Below are positions 26,159 through 38,980 of a stretch of 64,000 nucleotides of DNA, in pieces. The first letter of the stretch is position 1. Every line of letters begins with the position of its first letter. The notes under the pieces are model-generated. The model was given only the letters and a program-made list of their open reading frames with translations. It had not been told where the DNA came from and searched no databases. Position numbers and translations under genes: made by a program. Location: contig JACRAF010000057.1 in assembly GCA_016213505.1 (NCBI GenBank), positions 30,327-94,326 on the forward strand, given 5' to 3'. The DNA is from Devosia nanyangense. GTDB lineage: Bacteria > Pseudomonadota > Alphaproteobacteria > Rhizobiales > Devosiaceae.

Positions 26159-26547
26159 CAATACTCGGTGGTCATGGTGATGTTGACGGTCCGACCGGCG
26201 ACCTCGGTGCGGGTGACCTTGAAGGTCGGCTCGACCTTGGGCCGGTTGACGAGGAAGCTCATCCGCACCGTCTCGAAGCCCCGTGTCGAATCGAAGGCGT
26301 TGATGCGGATGTAGAAATTGGGGAAGGCCTTGCGGCAGGCCTTGAGCTCCATCATCACGCCCGCGGCGTCGCGCAGGTCGAACATCGGGTTGCCCCACAT
26401 CTCCCAATAGGTGTTCCGCGGATGTGGATCGTCGCTGTACTCGATGCCGATCGCCCACTCGTTGCGAAGGCAATACTCGATCTGGGCGGTGATCTGGTCG
26501 TCGCTGAGATCGGGGAGAAACGAAAAGCAGCCTTGGGTGATACGCAT
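26158..26547 (-). CDS. cbbS: RuBisCO small subunit, red type (form IC)
   Basis: A 129-residue protein starting [19 protein letters not shown], the red-type N-terminus, with the C-terminal beta-hairpin extension ([19 protein letters not shown]) found only in red-type small subunits. It lies 13 bases after cbbL and its stop overlaps the cbbX start. Confidence 0.97.
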   Translation of the reverse strand: MRITQGCFSFLPDLSDDQITAQIEYCLRNEWAIGIEYSDDPHPRNTYWEMWGNPMFDLRDAAGVMMELKACRKAFPNFYIRINAFDSTRGFETVRMSFLVNRPKVEPTFKVTRTEVAGRTVNITMTTEY

Positions 26548-26560
26548 CTGTGTCTCCTGA

Positions 26561-28048
<1,488 letters not shown>

Positions 28049-29128
28049 CTATGCGGCAATCTGGGTGGCGGTACGCGGATCGAGCGCTCCCGAAGCGTAG
28101 CGCTTGGCCATTTCGCTCATCGGGATGACCTTGATGCGCGAGGCATTGCCGGCCGTACCGAACGCCTCGAAGCGCTCCCGGCAGACCTTGCGCATCGCCT
28201 CGATCGCGGGCTTGAGGAACTTGCGCGGATCGAACTCGGCCGGGTCGGTCGCGCCGACCTTGCGGAACGCCGCGGTCGCCGCGAGACGGAGGTCCGTGTC
28301 GATATTGACCTTGCGCACGCCGTGCCGGATACCGCGCACGATCTCCTCGACCGGCACGCCCCAGGTGGCGCGCATTTGCCCGCCATTGGCGTTGAACACG
28401 TCCTGCCATTCCTTGGGCACCGAGGACGAGCCGTGCATCACCAGATGGGTATTGGGCAGCAGTTCGTGCAGCTTCTCGATGATGTCCATGGCGAGGATTT
28501 CGCCGCTCGGCTCGCGGGTGAATTTGTAGGCGCCGTGGCTGGTGCCGATGGCCACGGCCAGCGCGTCGACCTTGGTGGCGGCGACGAAGCGTGCCGCCTC
28601 CTCGGGATCGGTGACCAGCATGTGGCGCTCGAGCCGACCCTCGAAGCCATGCCCGTCCTCGGCATCGCCCTCGCCTGTCTCAAGGCTCCCCAGAACGCCG
28701 ATCTCGCCCTCGACAGAAGCGCCGACGAAGTGCGCCAGCCGCGCCACGTCGGAGGTGATGGCGACATTGTAGTCGTAGTCCGACGGGGTCTTGGCGTCCT
28801 CCTTGAGCGAGCCATCCATCATCACCGAGGTGTAGCCGTGCTGGATAGCGCTGAGGCAGGTCGCGACATTGTTGCCGTGGTCCTGGTGCATGCACAGCGG
28901 AATGGCCGGGAACATCTCCTCGAGCGCATCGATGATGCGGCCGAGCATGATGTCGCCGGCATAGGAGCGCGCCCCGCGGCTCGCCTGCAGGATCACCGGC
29001 GCGTCGACATCGCGCGCCGCCTCCATGATCGCGAGCGCCTGCTCCATGTTGTTGATGTTGAAGGCGGGCACGCCGTAGCCGAACTCACCGGCGTGGTCGA
29101 GCAGCTGGCGCAGGGTAATGCGGGCCAT
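28049..29128 (-). CDS. cbbA: Class II fructose-bisphosphate / sedoheptulose-bisphosphate aldolase
   Basis: A 359-residue zinc aldolase: [10 protein letters not shown], metal-binding HQDHG region, [10 protein letters not shown] and LVMHGSSSV. The subtype is that of Calvin-cycle aldolases in proteobacterial cbb operons. It starts immediately after the stop of the half-length pgk gene (TGA then ATG) and ends 24 bases before cbbL. It condenses triose phosphates to fructose-bisphosphate and can make sedoheptulose-bisphosphate. Confidence 0.95.
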   Translation of the reverse strand: MARITLRQLLDHAGEFGYGVPAFNINNMEQALAIMEAARDVDAPVILQASRGARSYAGDIMLGRIIDALEEMFPAIPLCMHQDHGNNVATCLSAIQHGYTSVMMDGSLKEDAKTPSDYDYNVAITSDVARLAHFVGASVEGEIGVLGSLETGEGDAEDGHGFEGRLERHMLVTDPEEAARFVAATKVDALAVAIGTSHGAYKFTREPSGEILAMDIIEKLHELLPNTHLVMHGSSSVPKEWQDVFNANGGQMRATWGVPVEEIVRGIRHGVRKVNIDTDLRLAATAAFRKVGATDPAEFDPRKFLKPAIEAMRKVCRERFEAFGTAGNASRIKVIPMSEMAKRYASGALDPRTATQIAA

Positions 29129-29730
29129 TCAGTTGGTCTCCAGGACTTTGGTTTTGGACAAAAGGGCAGCAACGCCGGGGAGGCGCAGCGCCTCGGCTTG
29201 GTCGAGATCGGCAACCGCGGCGCTCAGCTGCGGTCCGGCGAAGGCCGGCATCAACGGCACGATCGCGTCGATCGAGGCGTGCCGGCGCACCGAGCACGCG
29301 GGCGCGTCGTTGACATAGATATCGCCGTTGACCGAGAGCATCAGCGCAAACGTCCGGTCGTTGTGCTCCTCGCCGGCGTGAAAGCGCAAATTCTCGAGCA
29401 CGGCGACGGCACCATCGGGCAGGCTGCGCGTCGTCCGCTCGGCGACGGCGCCGATGCAGTCGCCGACGAACTGGACCTCGCGTCCGAGCTCGACGCTCAA
29501 CAGCCGGGCGATCGGCGCGATCGACAGCACCGGGTTGGCGATGCCCTTGGGATGGCCGAGATGGGCGATGACCACGACGCGGGCATCACGCTCGACCAGC
29601 GCTGCGATCGTCTCGGCGCACCGGACGATGCGCGTCGCGTCCGCCACGCCGCCGCGCAGGACGACATTGAGGTCGGCCCTGAGCAGCACGGTCTTGCCGG
29701 CGATATCGGCATCGCGGATGTCGGGGAGAT

Positions 29731-29734
<4 letters not shown>
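29129..29734 (-). CDS. Phosphoglycerate kinase N-terminal domain only
   Basis: A 201-residue protein matching only the N-terminal, 3-phosphoglycerate-binding half of phosphoglycerate kinase (normal length about 390-415). It has [11 protein letters not shown] with the Asp and Asn substrate residues, [14 protein letters not shown] and NGDIYVNDA. Key residues are altered: HLGHPKG instead of HLGRPKG, and SVRRHAS where the family has AHRAHAS. The nucleotide-binding C-terminal domain is absent. The stop touches the cbbA start, and the start overlaps the transketolase stop (ATGA), so this is a clean operon member and not a frame-shifted end. It cannot be a working kinase on its own; a full pgk is expected elsewhere. 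Confidence 0.85.
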
Positions 29735-31770
<2,036 letters not shown>

Positions 31771-31782
31771 GATACTTCCCCC

Positions 31783-32655
31783 TCAGGAATTGCGGTGCTT
31801 GCGCTCGACCAGCTGCAGGATCAGCGGCGTCAGGATCAGCTGCATGGCGAGGTCGAGCTTATTGCCGGGCACGACGATGGAATTGGCCCGCGACATGAAC
31901 GAATCGTGGATCATCGACAGCAAATAGGCGAAGTCGATGCCACGCGGATTCGCGAAGCGGATCACCAGCATGGATTCGTCCGGCGTCGGGATCCAGCGCG
32001 CCACGAACGGGTTCGACGTATCGACGATCGGCACGCGCTGGAAATTGATTCCAGTGCGCGAAAACTGCGGCGTGATGTGGCGGACGTAATCCGGCATGCG
32101 GCGGAGGATGGTGTCCATCACCGCCTCGGTGGAGTAGCCACGTGATGCCTTGTCGCGGTGGATCTTCTGGATCCACTCGAGATTGATCACCGGCACGACG
32201 CCAATCTTGAGATCGGCGTGCTGCGCCAGATCGACCGTATCGGTCACCGCGCAGCCATGGAGGCCCTCGTAGAACAACAGATCGCTCGGCTCGAACTCGC
32301 GCCACGGGCTGAAGGTGCCGGGCGGCACGCCGAACTGCGCCGCTTCCTCGTCGTCATGAACATAGGTGCGGGTCCGGCCGGTTCCCTTACGGCCGTAGTC
32401 CTCGAACACCTTTTCGAGGATCTCGAGCTCGTTCGCCTCCGGATTGAAGTGCGAGAAGTTCGGATTGCCCTTGGCGTCCTCCTCCGCGATCTTCTGCTTC
32501 ATCGCCGCCCGGTCGTAGCGATGGAAGGCGTCGCCCTCGATGAAGGCGGCGGTCACCTGCTCGCGCCGGAAGATCAGCTCGAAGATGCGCTTCACCGACG
32601 TCGTGCCCGCGCCCGAAGAACCGGTAATGGAGATGATCGGATGCTGCGCCGACAT
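31783..32655 (-). CDS. cbbP: Phosphoribulokinase
   Basis: A 290-residue class I (octameric bacterial) phosphoribulokinase. P-loop region ITGSSGAGTTSVKR, AFIEGDAFHRYDR, the catalytic Asp region, and FYEGLHGCAV. It makes ribulose-1,5-bisphosphate and with RuBisCO defines an operating Calvin cycle. It is the second gene of the operon, 11 bases after cbbF. The bacterial type is usually activated by NADH. Confidence 0.97.
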   Translation of the reverse strand: MSAQHPIISITGSSGAGTTSVKRIFELIFRREQVTAAFIEGDAFHRYDRAAMKQKIAEEDAKGNPNFSHFNPEANELEILEKVFEDYGRKGTGRTRTYVHDDEEAAQFGVPPGTFSPWREFEPSDLLFYEGLHGCAVTDTVDLAQHADLKIGVVPVINLEWIQKIHRDKASRGYSTEAVMDTILRRMPDYVRHITPQFSRTGINFQRVPIVDTSNPFVARWIPTPDESMLVIRFANPRGIDFAYLLSMIHDSFMSRANSIVVPGNKLDLAMQLILTPLILQLVERKHRNS

Positions 32656-32666
32656 GAAACGTCCCT

Positions 32667-33716
32667 CTAGTTGCGAAACAGGCCGCGCGACCCGAACAGC
32701 GGCGACAGGATGCCGGCCGGATCGAGATCGGCGTGGTAGTGCCCGACCTGGCGGACCTCGGATTTGGAACCGAAGACAAGCGGCGTGCGCTGATGAAGGC
32801 TCGTCGGCACGATCTCGAGGATGGGAGTGACCGTGTCAGTGGCAAGGCCCCCCGCCTGCTCGGCCAGCAGCGCGATCGGGTTGGCCTCGTAGATCAGCCG
32901 GAGGCGGCCGTTGGTGTATCCCTTGCGGCGATCACCGGGGTAGAGGAACACCCCGCCGCGCACGAAGATGCGGTAGGCCTCGGCGACCAGCGAGGCCACC
33001 CAGCGCATGTTGAAGTCGCGGCCCTGCGGCCCCTCCGCGCCGCGCAGACAATCGTCGACATAGTGGCGCACGGCGTCATCCCAGAAACGGCGGTTCGAGG
33101 CGTTGATCGAAAATTCCGTGGTCTTGTGCGGGATCTCGAGCTTGGCCTTGGTGTGGATGAAGGTGGCGAAGCGCGGCGAGTAGGTGAAGATATGGGTGCC
33201 TTCGCCCACGGTCAGCACCAGCGCCAGCTGCGGCCCGTAGATGAAGAAGCCGGCCGCGAGCTGCGCCGACCCGGGCTGGAGGACGCTCGGCATGAAATCC
33301 CGGCTCGGATCGCCCACCACCTTGAGGATCGAAAAGATCGTGCCGATCGAGACGTTGACGTCGATGTTGGACGAGCCGTCGAGCGGGTCGATGGCAAGCG
33401 CCAGCGGCGCCTTGGGGTCCAGAACCACCGGATGCTCGAGTTCCTCGGACGCATAGACAGCGATCGGCGCTCGGCCGGCCGCCTCCAAGAACCGCTCGTC
33501 GGCGTAGAGGTCGAGCCCCCTCTGGGCATCGCCGGCGGCATTGTGGCTGCCGCTGTGCTCGGCGAACACCGTGCCCAGCGCCCCGCTGGCAATTTCGATG
33601 GAGACGGCGACCGCTGCCGAGGCCAGTGCGGTGACGGTATCGGCCACGGCCTCGCGCTGCGCGTCGCCGGCCTTCCAATACTCCTCGAGGTAGTCGCTCA
33701 GCCCGTAAGCGCTCAC
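32667..33716 (-). CDS. cbbF: Class I fructose-1,6-bisphosphatase
   Basis: A 349-residue class I enzyme. The metal site is DPLDGSSN; ERF, SEELEHP and the substrate-binding YPGDRRKGYTNGRLRLIYEANP are family motifs. GTG at 33716 was chosen because it follows GGGGAGA at suitable spacing and gives the usual length; a longer frame reaches 33824 through the promoter. It is the first gene of the cbb operon, transcribed divergently from cbbR. It hydrolyses fructose-1,6-bisphosphate and perhaps sedoheptulose-bisphosphate. Confidence 0.93.
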   Translation of the reverse strand: MSAYGLSDYLEEYWKAGDAQREAVADTVTALASAAVAVSIEIASGALGTVFAEHSGSHNAAGDAQRGLDLYADERFLEAAGRAPIAVYASEELEHPVVLDPKAPLALAIDPLDGSSNIDVNVSIGTIFSILKVVGDPSRDFMPSVLQPGSAQLAAGFFIYGPQLALVLTVGEGTHIFTYSPRFATFIHTKAKLEIPHKTTEFSINASNRRFWDDAVRHYVDDCLRGAEGPQGRDFNMRWVASLVAEAYRIFVRGGVFLYPGDRRKGYTNGRLRLIYEANPIALLAEQAGGLATDTVTPILEIVPTSLHQRTPLVFGSKSEVRQVGHYHADLDPAGILSPLFGSRGLFRN

Positions 33717-33848
33717 TGCAGATCTCCCCGCGCCGTTGGCGCTTCCGTCTTCGCTCTCGCGTCGGACGATGCCCAAAAGACCGCATCGCAGTCGATAAGT
33801 AAAATTTAGCCTCTTTACGTTCATTATAAAATTGGCAAATAGTCGTAC
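33717..33848. promoter_or_regulatory. Divergent cbbF/cbbR promoter with a candidate CbbR half-site
   Basis: The region is AT-rich near cbbR. TAA-GTAAAAT-TTA at 33796-33808 fits the T-N-A N7 T-N-A pattern described for CbbR binding. The position, between the divergent cbbR and cbbF starts, is the standard location for LysR-type autoregulation and operon activation. Confidence 0.6.
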
Positions 33849-34769
33849 ATGAAGACGATGACCTTACGTCAGCTCCGGGCGGTCCAGGCGGCCCACGAGA
33901 CTGGAAGAATCATCAACGCGGCCAAGGAGTTGGGTCTGACCCAGCCGGCGGTCTCGCTGCAGATTCAGGAAGCCGAGCGGCTGGCGGGAACGCCGCTCTT
34001 CGACCGCCTGCGCGGCGGCCTGCGTCCGACTGCCGCAGGAACGGCGGTGGTCGAGGCGGCGAGCGCCATCGAGGAGCTTCTGCGCGCCCTCGGCGATGAA
34101 CTGGACGCCATCAAGAGCGGCAAGCGCGGACGGCTGCGGCTCGGCGTCGTATCGACGGCAAAATACATCGCCCCGGCGATCATGGCCGCGTTCATGAAGA
34201 GCCACCCCGACATCGAGATGAGCCTGTGGGTCGGCAACCGGTCCGAAACCATCGCCAGCCTCGCGGCCCAGCAGATCGACGTGGCGCTGATGGGCCGGCC
34301 GCCGCGCGAGTTTCCGGTGCGGGCGATGCAGTTCGGCCCGCATCCCTTCGTCATCGTCGCCCCGGTCGATCATCCCCTCGCCGGCGAGCCGCACATCAGC
34401 AAGGTCCGGCTCGCCGAGGAGCATTTCCTGGTGCGCGAGCCGGGCTCGGGCACCCGCGTCGCGCTCGACATCTACCTCAGCGAGATCCCCGGCCGGATCG
34501 ACAATATCGGGGTCGAGCTGGGCTCCAACGAGACCATCAAGCAGGCGGTGATGGCGGGACTGGGCATCGCGCTCATTTCGGCCCACACCATCGCCCAGGA
34601 GATCGAGATCGGCCGCCTCGCCATCCTCAGGGCGGAGGGCATGCCGATCCAGCGGCACTGGTTCCTCGTGTCGCGGGCCGACCGCATGCTCACCCCGGCG
34701 ATGCAGGCTTTCGAGCAGTTTCTGCAGAGCGAGGGCCTGCGCTTCCTGCCGCAGGTTCGAGGCGCCTAG
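33849..34769 (+). CDS. cbbR: CbbR, LysR-type activator of the Calvin-cycle operon
   Basis: A 306-residue LysR protein. The winged helix is MTLRQLRAVQAAHETGRIIN followed by LGLTQPAVSLQIQEAERLAG; the effector domain contains LRLGVVSTAKYIAP, a CbbR-typical segment. Position divergent from cbbF identifies it. CbbR responds to metabolites such as RuBP or NADPH in relatives. The 3' end overlaps the acyltransferase gene on the other strand by 80 bases, so the last roughly 26 codons are read on both strands. Confidence 0.95.
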   Translation: MKTMTLRQLRAVQAAHETGRIINAAKELGLTQPAVSLQIQEAERLAGTPLFDRLRGGLRPTAAGTAVVEAASAIEELLRALGDELDAIKSGKRGRLRLGVVSTAKYIAPAIMAAFMKSHPDIEMSLWVGNRSETIASLAAQQIDVALMGRPPREFPVRAMQFGPHPFVIVAPVDHPLAGEPHISKVRLAEEHFLVREPGSGTRVALDIYLSEIPGRIDNIGVELGSNETIKQAVMAGLGIALISAHTIAQEIEIGRLAILRAEGMPIQRHWFLVSRADRMLTPAMQAFEQFLQSEGLRFLPQVRGA

Positions 34770-35856
34770 CGACAGCCCGGCCGAGGCGCTGCGACGGGCG
34801 CTCGACTAGAAGGTGCAGCCCCCAGGCCGCGAAGATGATGCCCGGAATGTAAAGACCCAGCGCAAGACCGGTGACGGGCCAGGCCGCCCCATGGGCGCCC
34901 AATTCATAGTAGCCCCAGATCAGCACCATGGCGTGGATCAGATAGAGCGGAAACGAGATGCGCCCGAAAAACATCGAAACCGGCCGCGCGAACAGCCAGT
35001 TGGCGGCACCCCGGCCCGACGCGATGCCGTAGATCAGGGCGCCGAAAAACAGCGTCGTCGCCGAGGTCTCGAGCGGCGTCAGCATGGCGGCGATCAGCGT
35101 CACCAGCGCCAGATCGGCAATCACCCCCTGCCAACGGCCGAACCCCGCCGGCGTCAGCCGGTGCAGACGGCAGAGGATCACCCCACCGGTGAATCCGCCG
35201 GCCATGCGGATGATGGCAAAACCGAAAATGTCGTTGTCGAGCCGGCTGCCGACCACCGGCTGCAGCGCCACCGGCGCGATCAAGCACACCGCCGCCAGGA
35301 TCGCCAACACCAGCCGGCTGGACATGCGGGTAACGCCGAACGCCAGAAACGGCAGCGCGCAATAGCCGATGATCTCGACGCTGAGCGACCACACCGGCTG
35401 GTTCCAGTCGCCGACGAACGGCGGATACCACCGGGTCGCCAGCAATAGCGTCCTGAGGAACGCCATTGCCGTCAGGTCGGCCGGGTCATGCGTCTTCCGG
35501 TACCATACCGCGAACCCAGCATCGGCCAGCACCAGCAGCGCAATGAGAATGAGCACCGCCGTCGCCAGCGGATAGATACGGAAGAAACGCAGCGCGGCAA
35601 AATGGAGGACAGCGCGGCCCCGCAGCTGCCCGAAATCCGCCTCGTGCACAAACATCAGGATGAAGCCCGAGAGCACGAAGAACAGGTCGACCCCCACCCA
35701 CCCGTCCGCCAGCAGCGGCACGCTCTTGAGCCAGGGCACGCCGTAGCCATTGGCGAAGGACTGGACGTGGAACAGCAGCACCCACAACGCCGCGGCCCCG
35801 CGCACTCCGGTGAGGCTCGGTACGGTCATGCGGAAAAATCCGGACGCTGGGGTCAT
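34690..35856 (-). CDS. Acyltransferase family 3 membrane protein (OafA/YrhL type)
   Basis: A protein of about 388 residues with roughly ten hydrophobic segments. The N-terminal motif TGVRGAAALWVLLFHV carries the conserved Arg and His, and WVGVDLFFVLSGFIL follows; LRFFRIYPLA and FPLYLIHAMVLI are also family motifs. Such proteins transfer acyl groups to surface polysaccharides or lipids. The start is uncertain: ATG at 35856 or 35829; neither has a strong ribosome site. The tail overlaps cbbR by 80 bases. There is no functional link to its neighbours that I can see. Confidence 0.85.
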   Translation of the reverse strand: MTPASGFFRMTVPSLTGVRGAAALWVLLFHVQSFANGYGVPWLKSVPLLADGWVGVDLFFVLSGFILMFVHEADFGQLRGRAVLHFAALRFFRIYPLATAVLILIALLVLADAGFAVWYRKTHDPADLTAMAFLRTLLLATRWYPPFVGDWNQPVWSLSVEIIGYCALPFLAFGVTRMSSRLVLAILAAVCLIAPVALQPVVGSRLDNDIFGFAIIRMAGGFTGGVILCRLHRLTPAGFGRWQGVIADLALVTLIAAMLTPLETSATTLFFGALIYGIASGRGAANWLFARPVSMFFGRISFPLYLIHAMVLIWGYYELGAHGAAWPVTGLALGLYIPGIIFAAWGLHLLVERPSQRLGRAVARRLEPAAGSAGPRSAETARKPASPG

Positions 35857-35953
35857 GACGGACTGTCTAGCCGGTCTCGTCCGGCGCCTCACGCAGGAAT
35901 TCACCGGCAGGGTCTTCGTTGCGACCCCGGGGGGCGTTCCGTCCGTCGAATTT

Positions 35954-35970
35954 CCAATCCTCAACATTGG
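35954..35970. promoter_or_regulatory. Inverted repeat upstream of the second LysR gene (candidate LysR box)
   Basis: CCAAT-CCTCAAC-ATTGG lies 56 bases before the LysR start at 36027. It shares the CAAT/ATTG arms and the central CTCA with the sites at 7507 and 20952. Confidence 0.55.
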
Positions 35971-36026
35971 CTGGTCGGGGGGTGCGCGCCCTACCCGTCC
36001 CGGCGGATCGACCGCATGCTAGCTGG

Positions 36027-37103
36027 ATGGATCACCCATCTGATGGTGTCGCCCTCGCGATGGCCAACCTCGAGTTCCCCAGCGTGCGCGCCAAAGCCGG
36101 TCCCTCGAGCCGGCCGGAACGGCGGGCCGAAGTCACCCTGCACCAGTTGCGGGTGTTCTGGGCGATCGCCCATTCCGACACCCTCACCCGGGCCGCCAAG
36201 CAGCTCGGTCTGGCCCAGCCCTCGATGTCGCAGCAGCTCTCCAAGCTCGAATTGACGATCGGCACCAAGCTCTTCCACCGCCGCTCCGGCGAACTCATTC
36301 TCACCGAAGCTGGCGACTATCTGCTGTCCAAGGCCGAACACCTGCTGCGTGGCGTGCGCGAGCTCGAAGATGGGCTCAGCCAGTTCAGCGAGGGCAAGCG
36401 CGTGACCCTGCGGCTGGCCGGGATCAACTCGGTCCTGCGCGTGCTTTTGCCCGAAGTCGTCCGCCACATGCAGGACCGCTTTCCCGACGCCGATTTCGAC
36501 ATCCAGGAAAGCGCGCCCGCCGACATCCTCGAGATGCTCTATGGCCGGCGGATCAGCGTCGGCCTCTTGGCGGCCAATTCCGTGGCCGAGGCCGGCGTCG
36601 GCTTTGTGCAGATCCCGGTCGTCGAAGATCCCTACGTTCTGGTGGTTCCCGAGCGGCTGGTCCTCAACGGCGTGACCGACCCGGAAACCGAACTGGGGGC
36701 GGCCGACAACCTTCTGCTCGGCCAGTCCATCGAATTCATCTTCGGCACCCAGCACGCCAGCCGTGTCGAGGCCTGGTACGACGACATGCTGCCGCGGCAC
36801 CGCATCGTCGCCCAGTGCCGCAGCTTCGAGCTCGCCGTGGGGCTGGTGCGCGCCGGTACCGGAATCTGCCTTGCGCCGGCGCTCTCGACGATAATGGGAA
36901 CGAGCGCCCCCGATGGATTGAGGCTCTATCGGGTCAACGCACCGAGCCGTCGGATCGTGGCGCTGGTGCCCTCGCAGTACCGCCGGCTGGAACCCTATTC
37001 GACCTTGCTCGACACCTTGCAGGATGCCGGCAGAAGCATCCGCCTGCCCGCCATTCTTCCCACGCCGCCGTTCCTCGATCGTCCGGCAAGCGGCGAACTG
37101 TGA
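36027..37103 (+). CDS. LysR-family transcriptional regulator next to the pqq operon
   Basis: A protein of about 358 residues. The winged helix is LHQLRVFWAIAHSDTLTRAA followed by LGLAQPSMSQQLSKLELTIG, closely similar in pattern to the regulator at 19910-20920. The effector domain is of the usual LysR type. An N-terminal extension of about 30 residues precedes the helix-turn-helix; ATG at 36027 is used, with 36060 as an alternative. Its promoter carries the CAAT-N7-ATTG box. pqqA starts 102 bases downstream in the same direction, preceded by its own palindromes. It probably regulates PQQ and alcohol-oxidation genes; this is inferred. Confidence 0.85.
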   Translation: MDHPSDGVALAMANLEFPSVRAKAGPSSRPERRAEVTLHQLRVFWAIAHSDTLTRAAKQLGLAQPSMSQQLSKLELTIGTKLFHRRSGELILTEAGDYLLSKAEHLLRGVRELEDGLSQFSEGKRVTLRLAGINSVLRVLLPEVVRHMQDRFPDADFDIQESAPADILEMLYGRRISVGLLAANSVAEAGVGFVQIPVVEDPYVLVVPERLVLNGVTDPETELGAADNLLLGQSIEFIFGTQHASRVEAWYDDMLPRHRIVAQCRSFELAVGLVRAGTGICLAPALSTIMGTSAPDGLRLYRVNAPSRRIVALVPSQYRRLEPYSTLLDTLQDAGRSIRLPAILPTPPFLDRPASGEL

Positions 37104-37107
37104 CGCG

Positions 37108-37133
37108 ATAGACGCCGTCTATGATGCCGATAG
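37108..37133. promoter_or_regulatory. Palindromes upstream of pqqA
   Basis: Two overlapping inverted repeats: ATAGAC-GCC-GTCTAT (37108-37122) and CTAT-GATGCCG-ATAG (37119-37133). CGATAGA also recurs as a direct repeat 22 bases apart. The CTAT-N7-ATAG arms are the same as in the box upstream of the PQQ dehydrogenase, but the spacer lacks CTCA. The site is 72 bases before pqqA. Confidence 0.5.
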
Positions 37134-37205
37134 ATTGTGCTCCCCCGGTGTTGGCCTAACCTTTCACAACCGCGGCAATGGCGTCGCGGATGTGAGGAGA
37201 AGATT

Positions 37206-37286
37206 ATGGCCTGGAACAAGCCCCGGATCGTCGAAGTGCCGGTCAGCATGGAAATCAACATGTACTTCTGCGCCACGCGGAAGTAA
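37206..37286 (+). CDS. pqqA: PqqA, precursor peptide of the cofactor PQQ
   Basis: A 26-residue peptide. Glu16 and Tyr20 stand in the conserved E-x3-Y arrangement (EINMY); these two residues are cross-linked to form PQQ. A strong ribosome site (GAGGAGA) precedes the ATG. The gene is followed after 24 bases by pqqB. It is too short for a normal gene-length cut-off but unambiguous. Confidence 0.97.
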   Translation: MAWNKPRIVEVPVSMEINMYFCATRK

Positions 37287-37310
37287 TTCCAGCCCGTCGC
37301 GGATCCAAAG

Positions 37311-38219
37311 ATGCTCAGCATCGTGATCTTGGGTGCCGCGGCGGGTGGCGGCGTGCCGCAGTGGAATTGCGGCTGCGCCAATTGCCGGTCCGCGCGCAAC
37401 GGCCACCCTGAACTCAAATCGACTCAGGCCTCCATCGCCGTCAGCGCGGACCAGCAGAACTGGTTTCTGATCAACGCCTCTCCCGACCTGCGCCAGCAGC
37501 TGACCGGGACCCCCGCGCTCCACCCCCGAGCCGGCGCGTTGCGCCACAGCCCCGTCGCCGGTGTGATCCTGACCAACGGCGAAGTCGATGCGCTGGCGGG
37601 CCTGTTGTCGCTGCGCGAAGGCGCGGCCTTCGGCCTCTACGCCCACCGGCGCGTGCTCGACATTCTCGATGACAACCCGATCTTCAATGTCCTGCGTGCC
37701 GATCTCGTGCCGCGCCGCGCCATCGACGTCGGCGCCGCCTTCGAGCCGACATTGCCCGGCGGGCAGGTGTCGGGCCTCGTCGTCGAGCCCTTCGCGGTGC
37801 CGGGCAAGATCGCGCTCTATCTCGAAGCGGCGGACAGCAACGCCGAGGGTGACACGATCGGCCTCGTGATCCGCGATACGGCTCGCACCCGCAAGCTCGT
37901 GTTCCTCGCCGCCTGCGCCGAGGTGACGCCGGCCATCGCCGCCCGCCTCGAAGGAGCCGATCTGGTGTTCTTCGATGGCACCCTGTGGCGCGACGACGAG
38001 ATGATCACCGCCGGGCTCGGCCAAAAGACCGGGCAGCGCATGGGCCATATCTCGATGCGCGAGGCGATCCCGGCGCTCGCCGGGCTCGATATCGGCCGGA
38101 GGGTCTTCCTCCACATCAACAATTCGAATCCGGCGCTGAGACCGGACTCGCCGGAACGTCGGGAGGCCGCGCATGCCGGCTGGATCGTGCCGGCCGACGG
38201 GATGGAGATCACGCTATGA
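37311..38219 (+). CDS. pqqB: PqqB, PQQ biosynthesis hydroxylase-type metallo-beta-lactamase-fold protein
   Basis: A 302-residue protein of the metallo-beta-lactamase fold. It starts MLSIVILGAAAGGGVPQWNC, contains SVRNGHPELK-like RSARNGHPELKSTQAS, and has the late His in MGHISM. PqqB acts late in PQQ formation, probably as an iron-dependent hydroxylase of the cross-linked dipeptide. It overlaps pqqC by 4 bases (ATGA). The CGCANC cysteine cluster near the N-terminus matches the structural zinc site. Confidence 0.95.
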   Translation: MLSIVILGAAAGGGVPQWNCGCANCRSARNGHPELKSTQASIAVSADQQNWFLINASPDLRQQLTGTPALHPRAGALRHSPVAGVILTNGEVDALAGLLSLREGAAFGLYAHRRVLDILDDNPIFNVLRADLVPRRAIDVGAAFEPTLPGGQVSGLVVEPFAVPGKIALYLEAADSNAEGDTIGLVIRDTARTRKLVFLAACAEVTPAIAARLEGADLVFFDGTLWRDDEMITAGLGQKTGQRMGHISMREAIPALAGLDIGRRVFLHINNSNPALRPDSPERREAAHAGWIVPADGMEITL

Positions 38220-38980
38220 GTGCAATGACCTCGTTTTCGGTGCCGGTCGATGCGCCGCTCGACACGCCCGCCGACCTCGAGGCGCTGCTGCGCCACATCG
38301 GCGCGACGCGCTACCACAGCCTGCACCCGTTCCACAAACTGCTGCATGGCGGCAAGCTCGACAAGGGCCAGGTGCAGGCCTGGGCCCTCAACCGCTACTA
38401 TTACCAGAGCTCCATTCCAATCAAGGACGCGGTGGTGATCTCGCGCTTTCGCGACCGCGCCACGCGCATCGAGTGGCGGCACCGTATCGAAGATCACGAC
38501 GGCAACGTGGGGACCGAGGGCGGCATCGAGCGCTGGCTGAAATTGACCTCCGGCCTCGGCCTCGATGCCGCCTTCGTCGAATCCGCCGAGGGCATCCTGC
38601 CGGCGACGCGCTTCGCCGTGGACGCCTATGTGCATTTCGTGCGCGACCGCACGCCGCTCGAAGCTATCGCCTCGTCGCTGACCGAGCTGTTCGCGCCCAA
38701 CCTGCACGAGGAGCGCATCGCCGGCATGCTCAAGCACTACGACTTCATCAACCCCGGCGTCATGACCTACTTCCAGCGCCGGCTCGAGCAGGCGCCACGC
38801 GACGCCAACTATGCCCTGACTTATGTGAAGGAGCATGCCAGGACGCCGGCGGAACGGCAGCTGGTCTGCAACGCGCTGATCTTCAAGACCAACGTGCTCT
38901 GGGTGCAGCTCGACGCGCTCTACCACGCTTATGTCGAGGGCCACGTGCCGCCCGGGGCCTTCGTGCCGCAGGCGGCGTGA
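38216..38980 (+). CDS. pqqC: PqqC, pyrroloquinoline-quinone synthase
   Basis: A 254-residue cofactor-less oxidase. It shows YHSLHPFHKLLHGGKLDKGQ, NRYYYQSSIPIKDA and RIEDHDG, with the catalytic His/Tyr/Arg set of the family. It carries out the final ring closure and eight-electron oxidation to PQQ. The start overlaps the pqqB stop. PqqC and PqqD are separate genes here; they are fused in some methylotrophs. Confidence 0.96.
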   Translation: MSAMTSFSVPVDAPLDTPADLEALLRHIGATRYHSLHPFHKLLHGGKLDKGQVQAWALNRYYYQSSIPIKDAVVISRFRDRATRIEWRHRIEDHDGNVGTEGGIERWLKLTSGLGLDAAFVESAEGILPATRFAVDAYVHFVRDRTPLEAIASSLTELFAPNLHEERIAGMLKHYDFINPGVMTYFQRRLEQAPRDANYALTYVKEHARTPAERQLVCNALIFKTNVLWVQLDALYHAYVEGHVPPGAFVPQAA

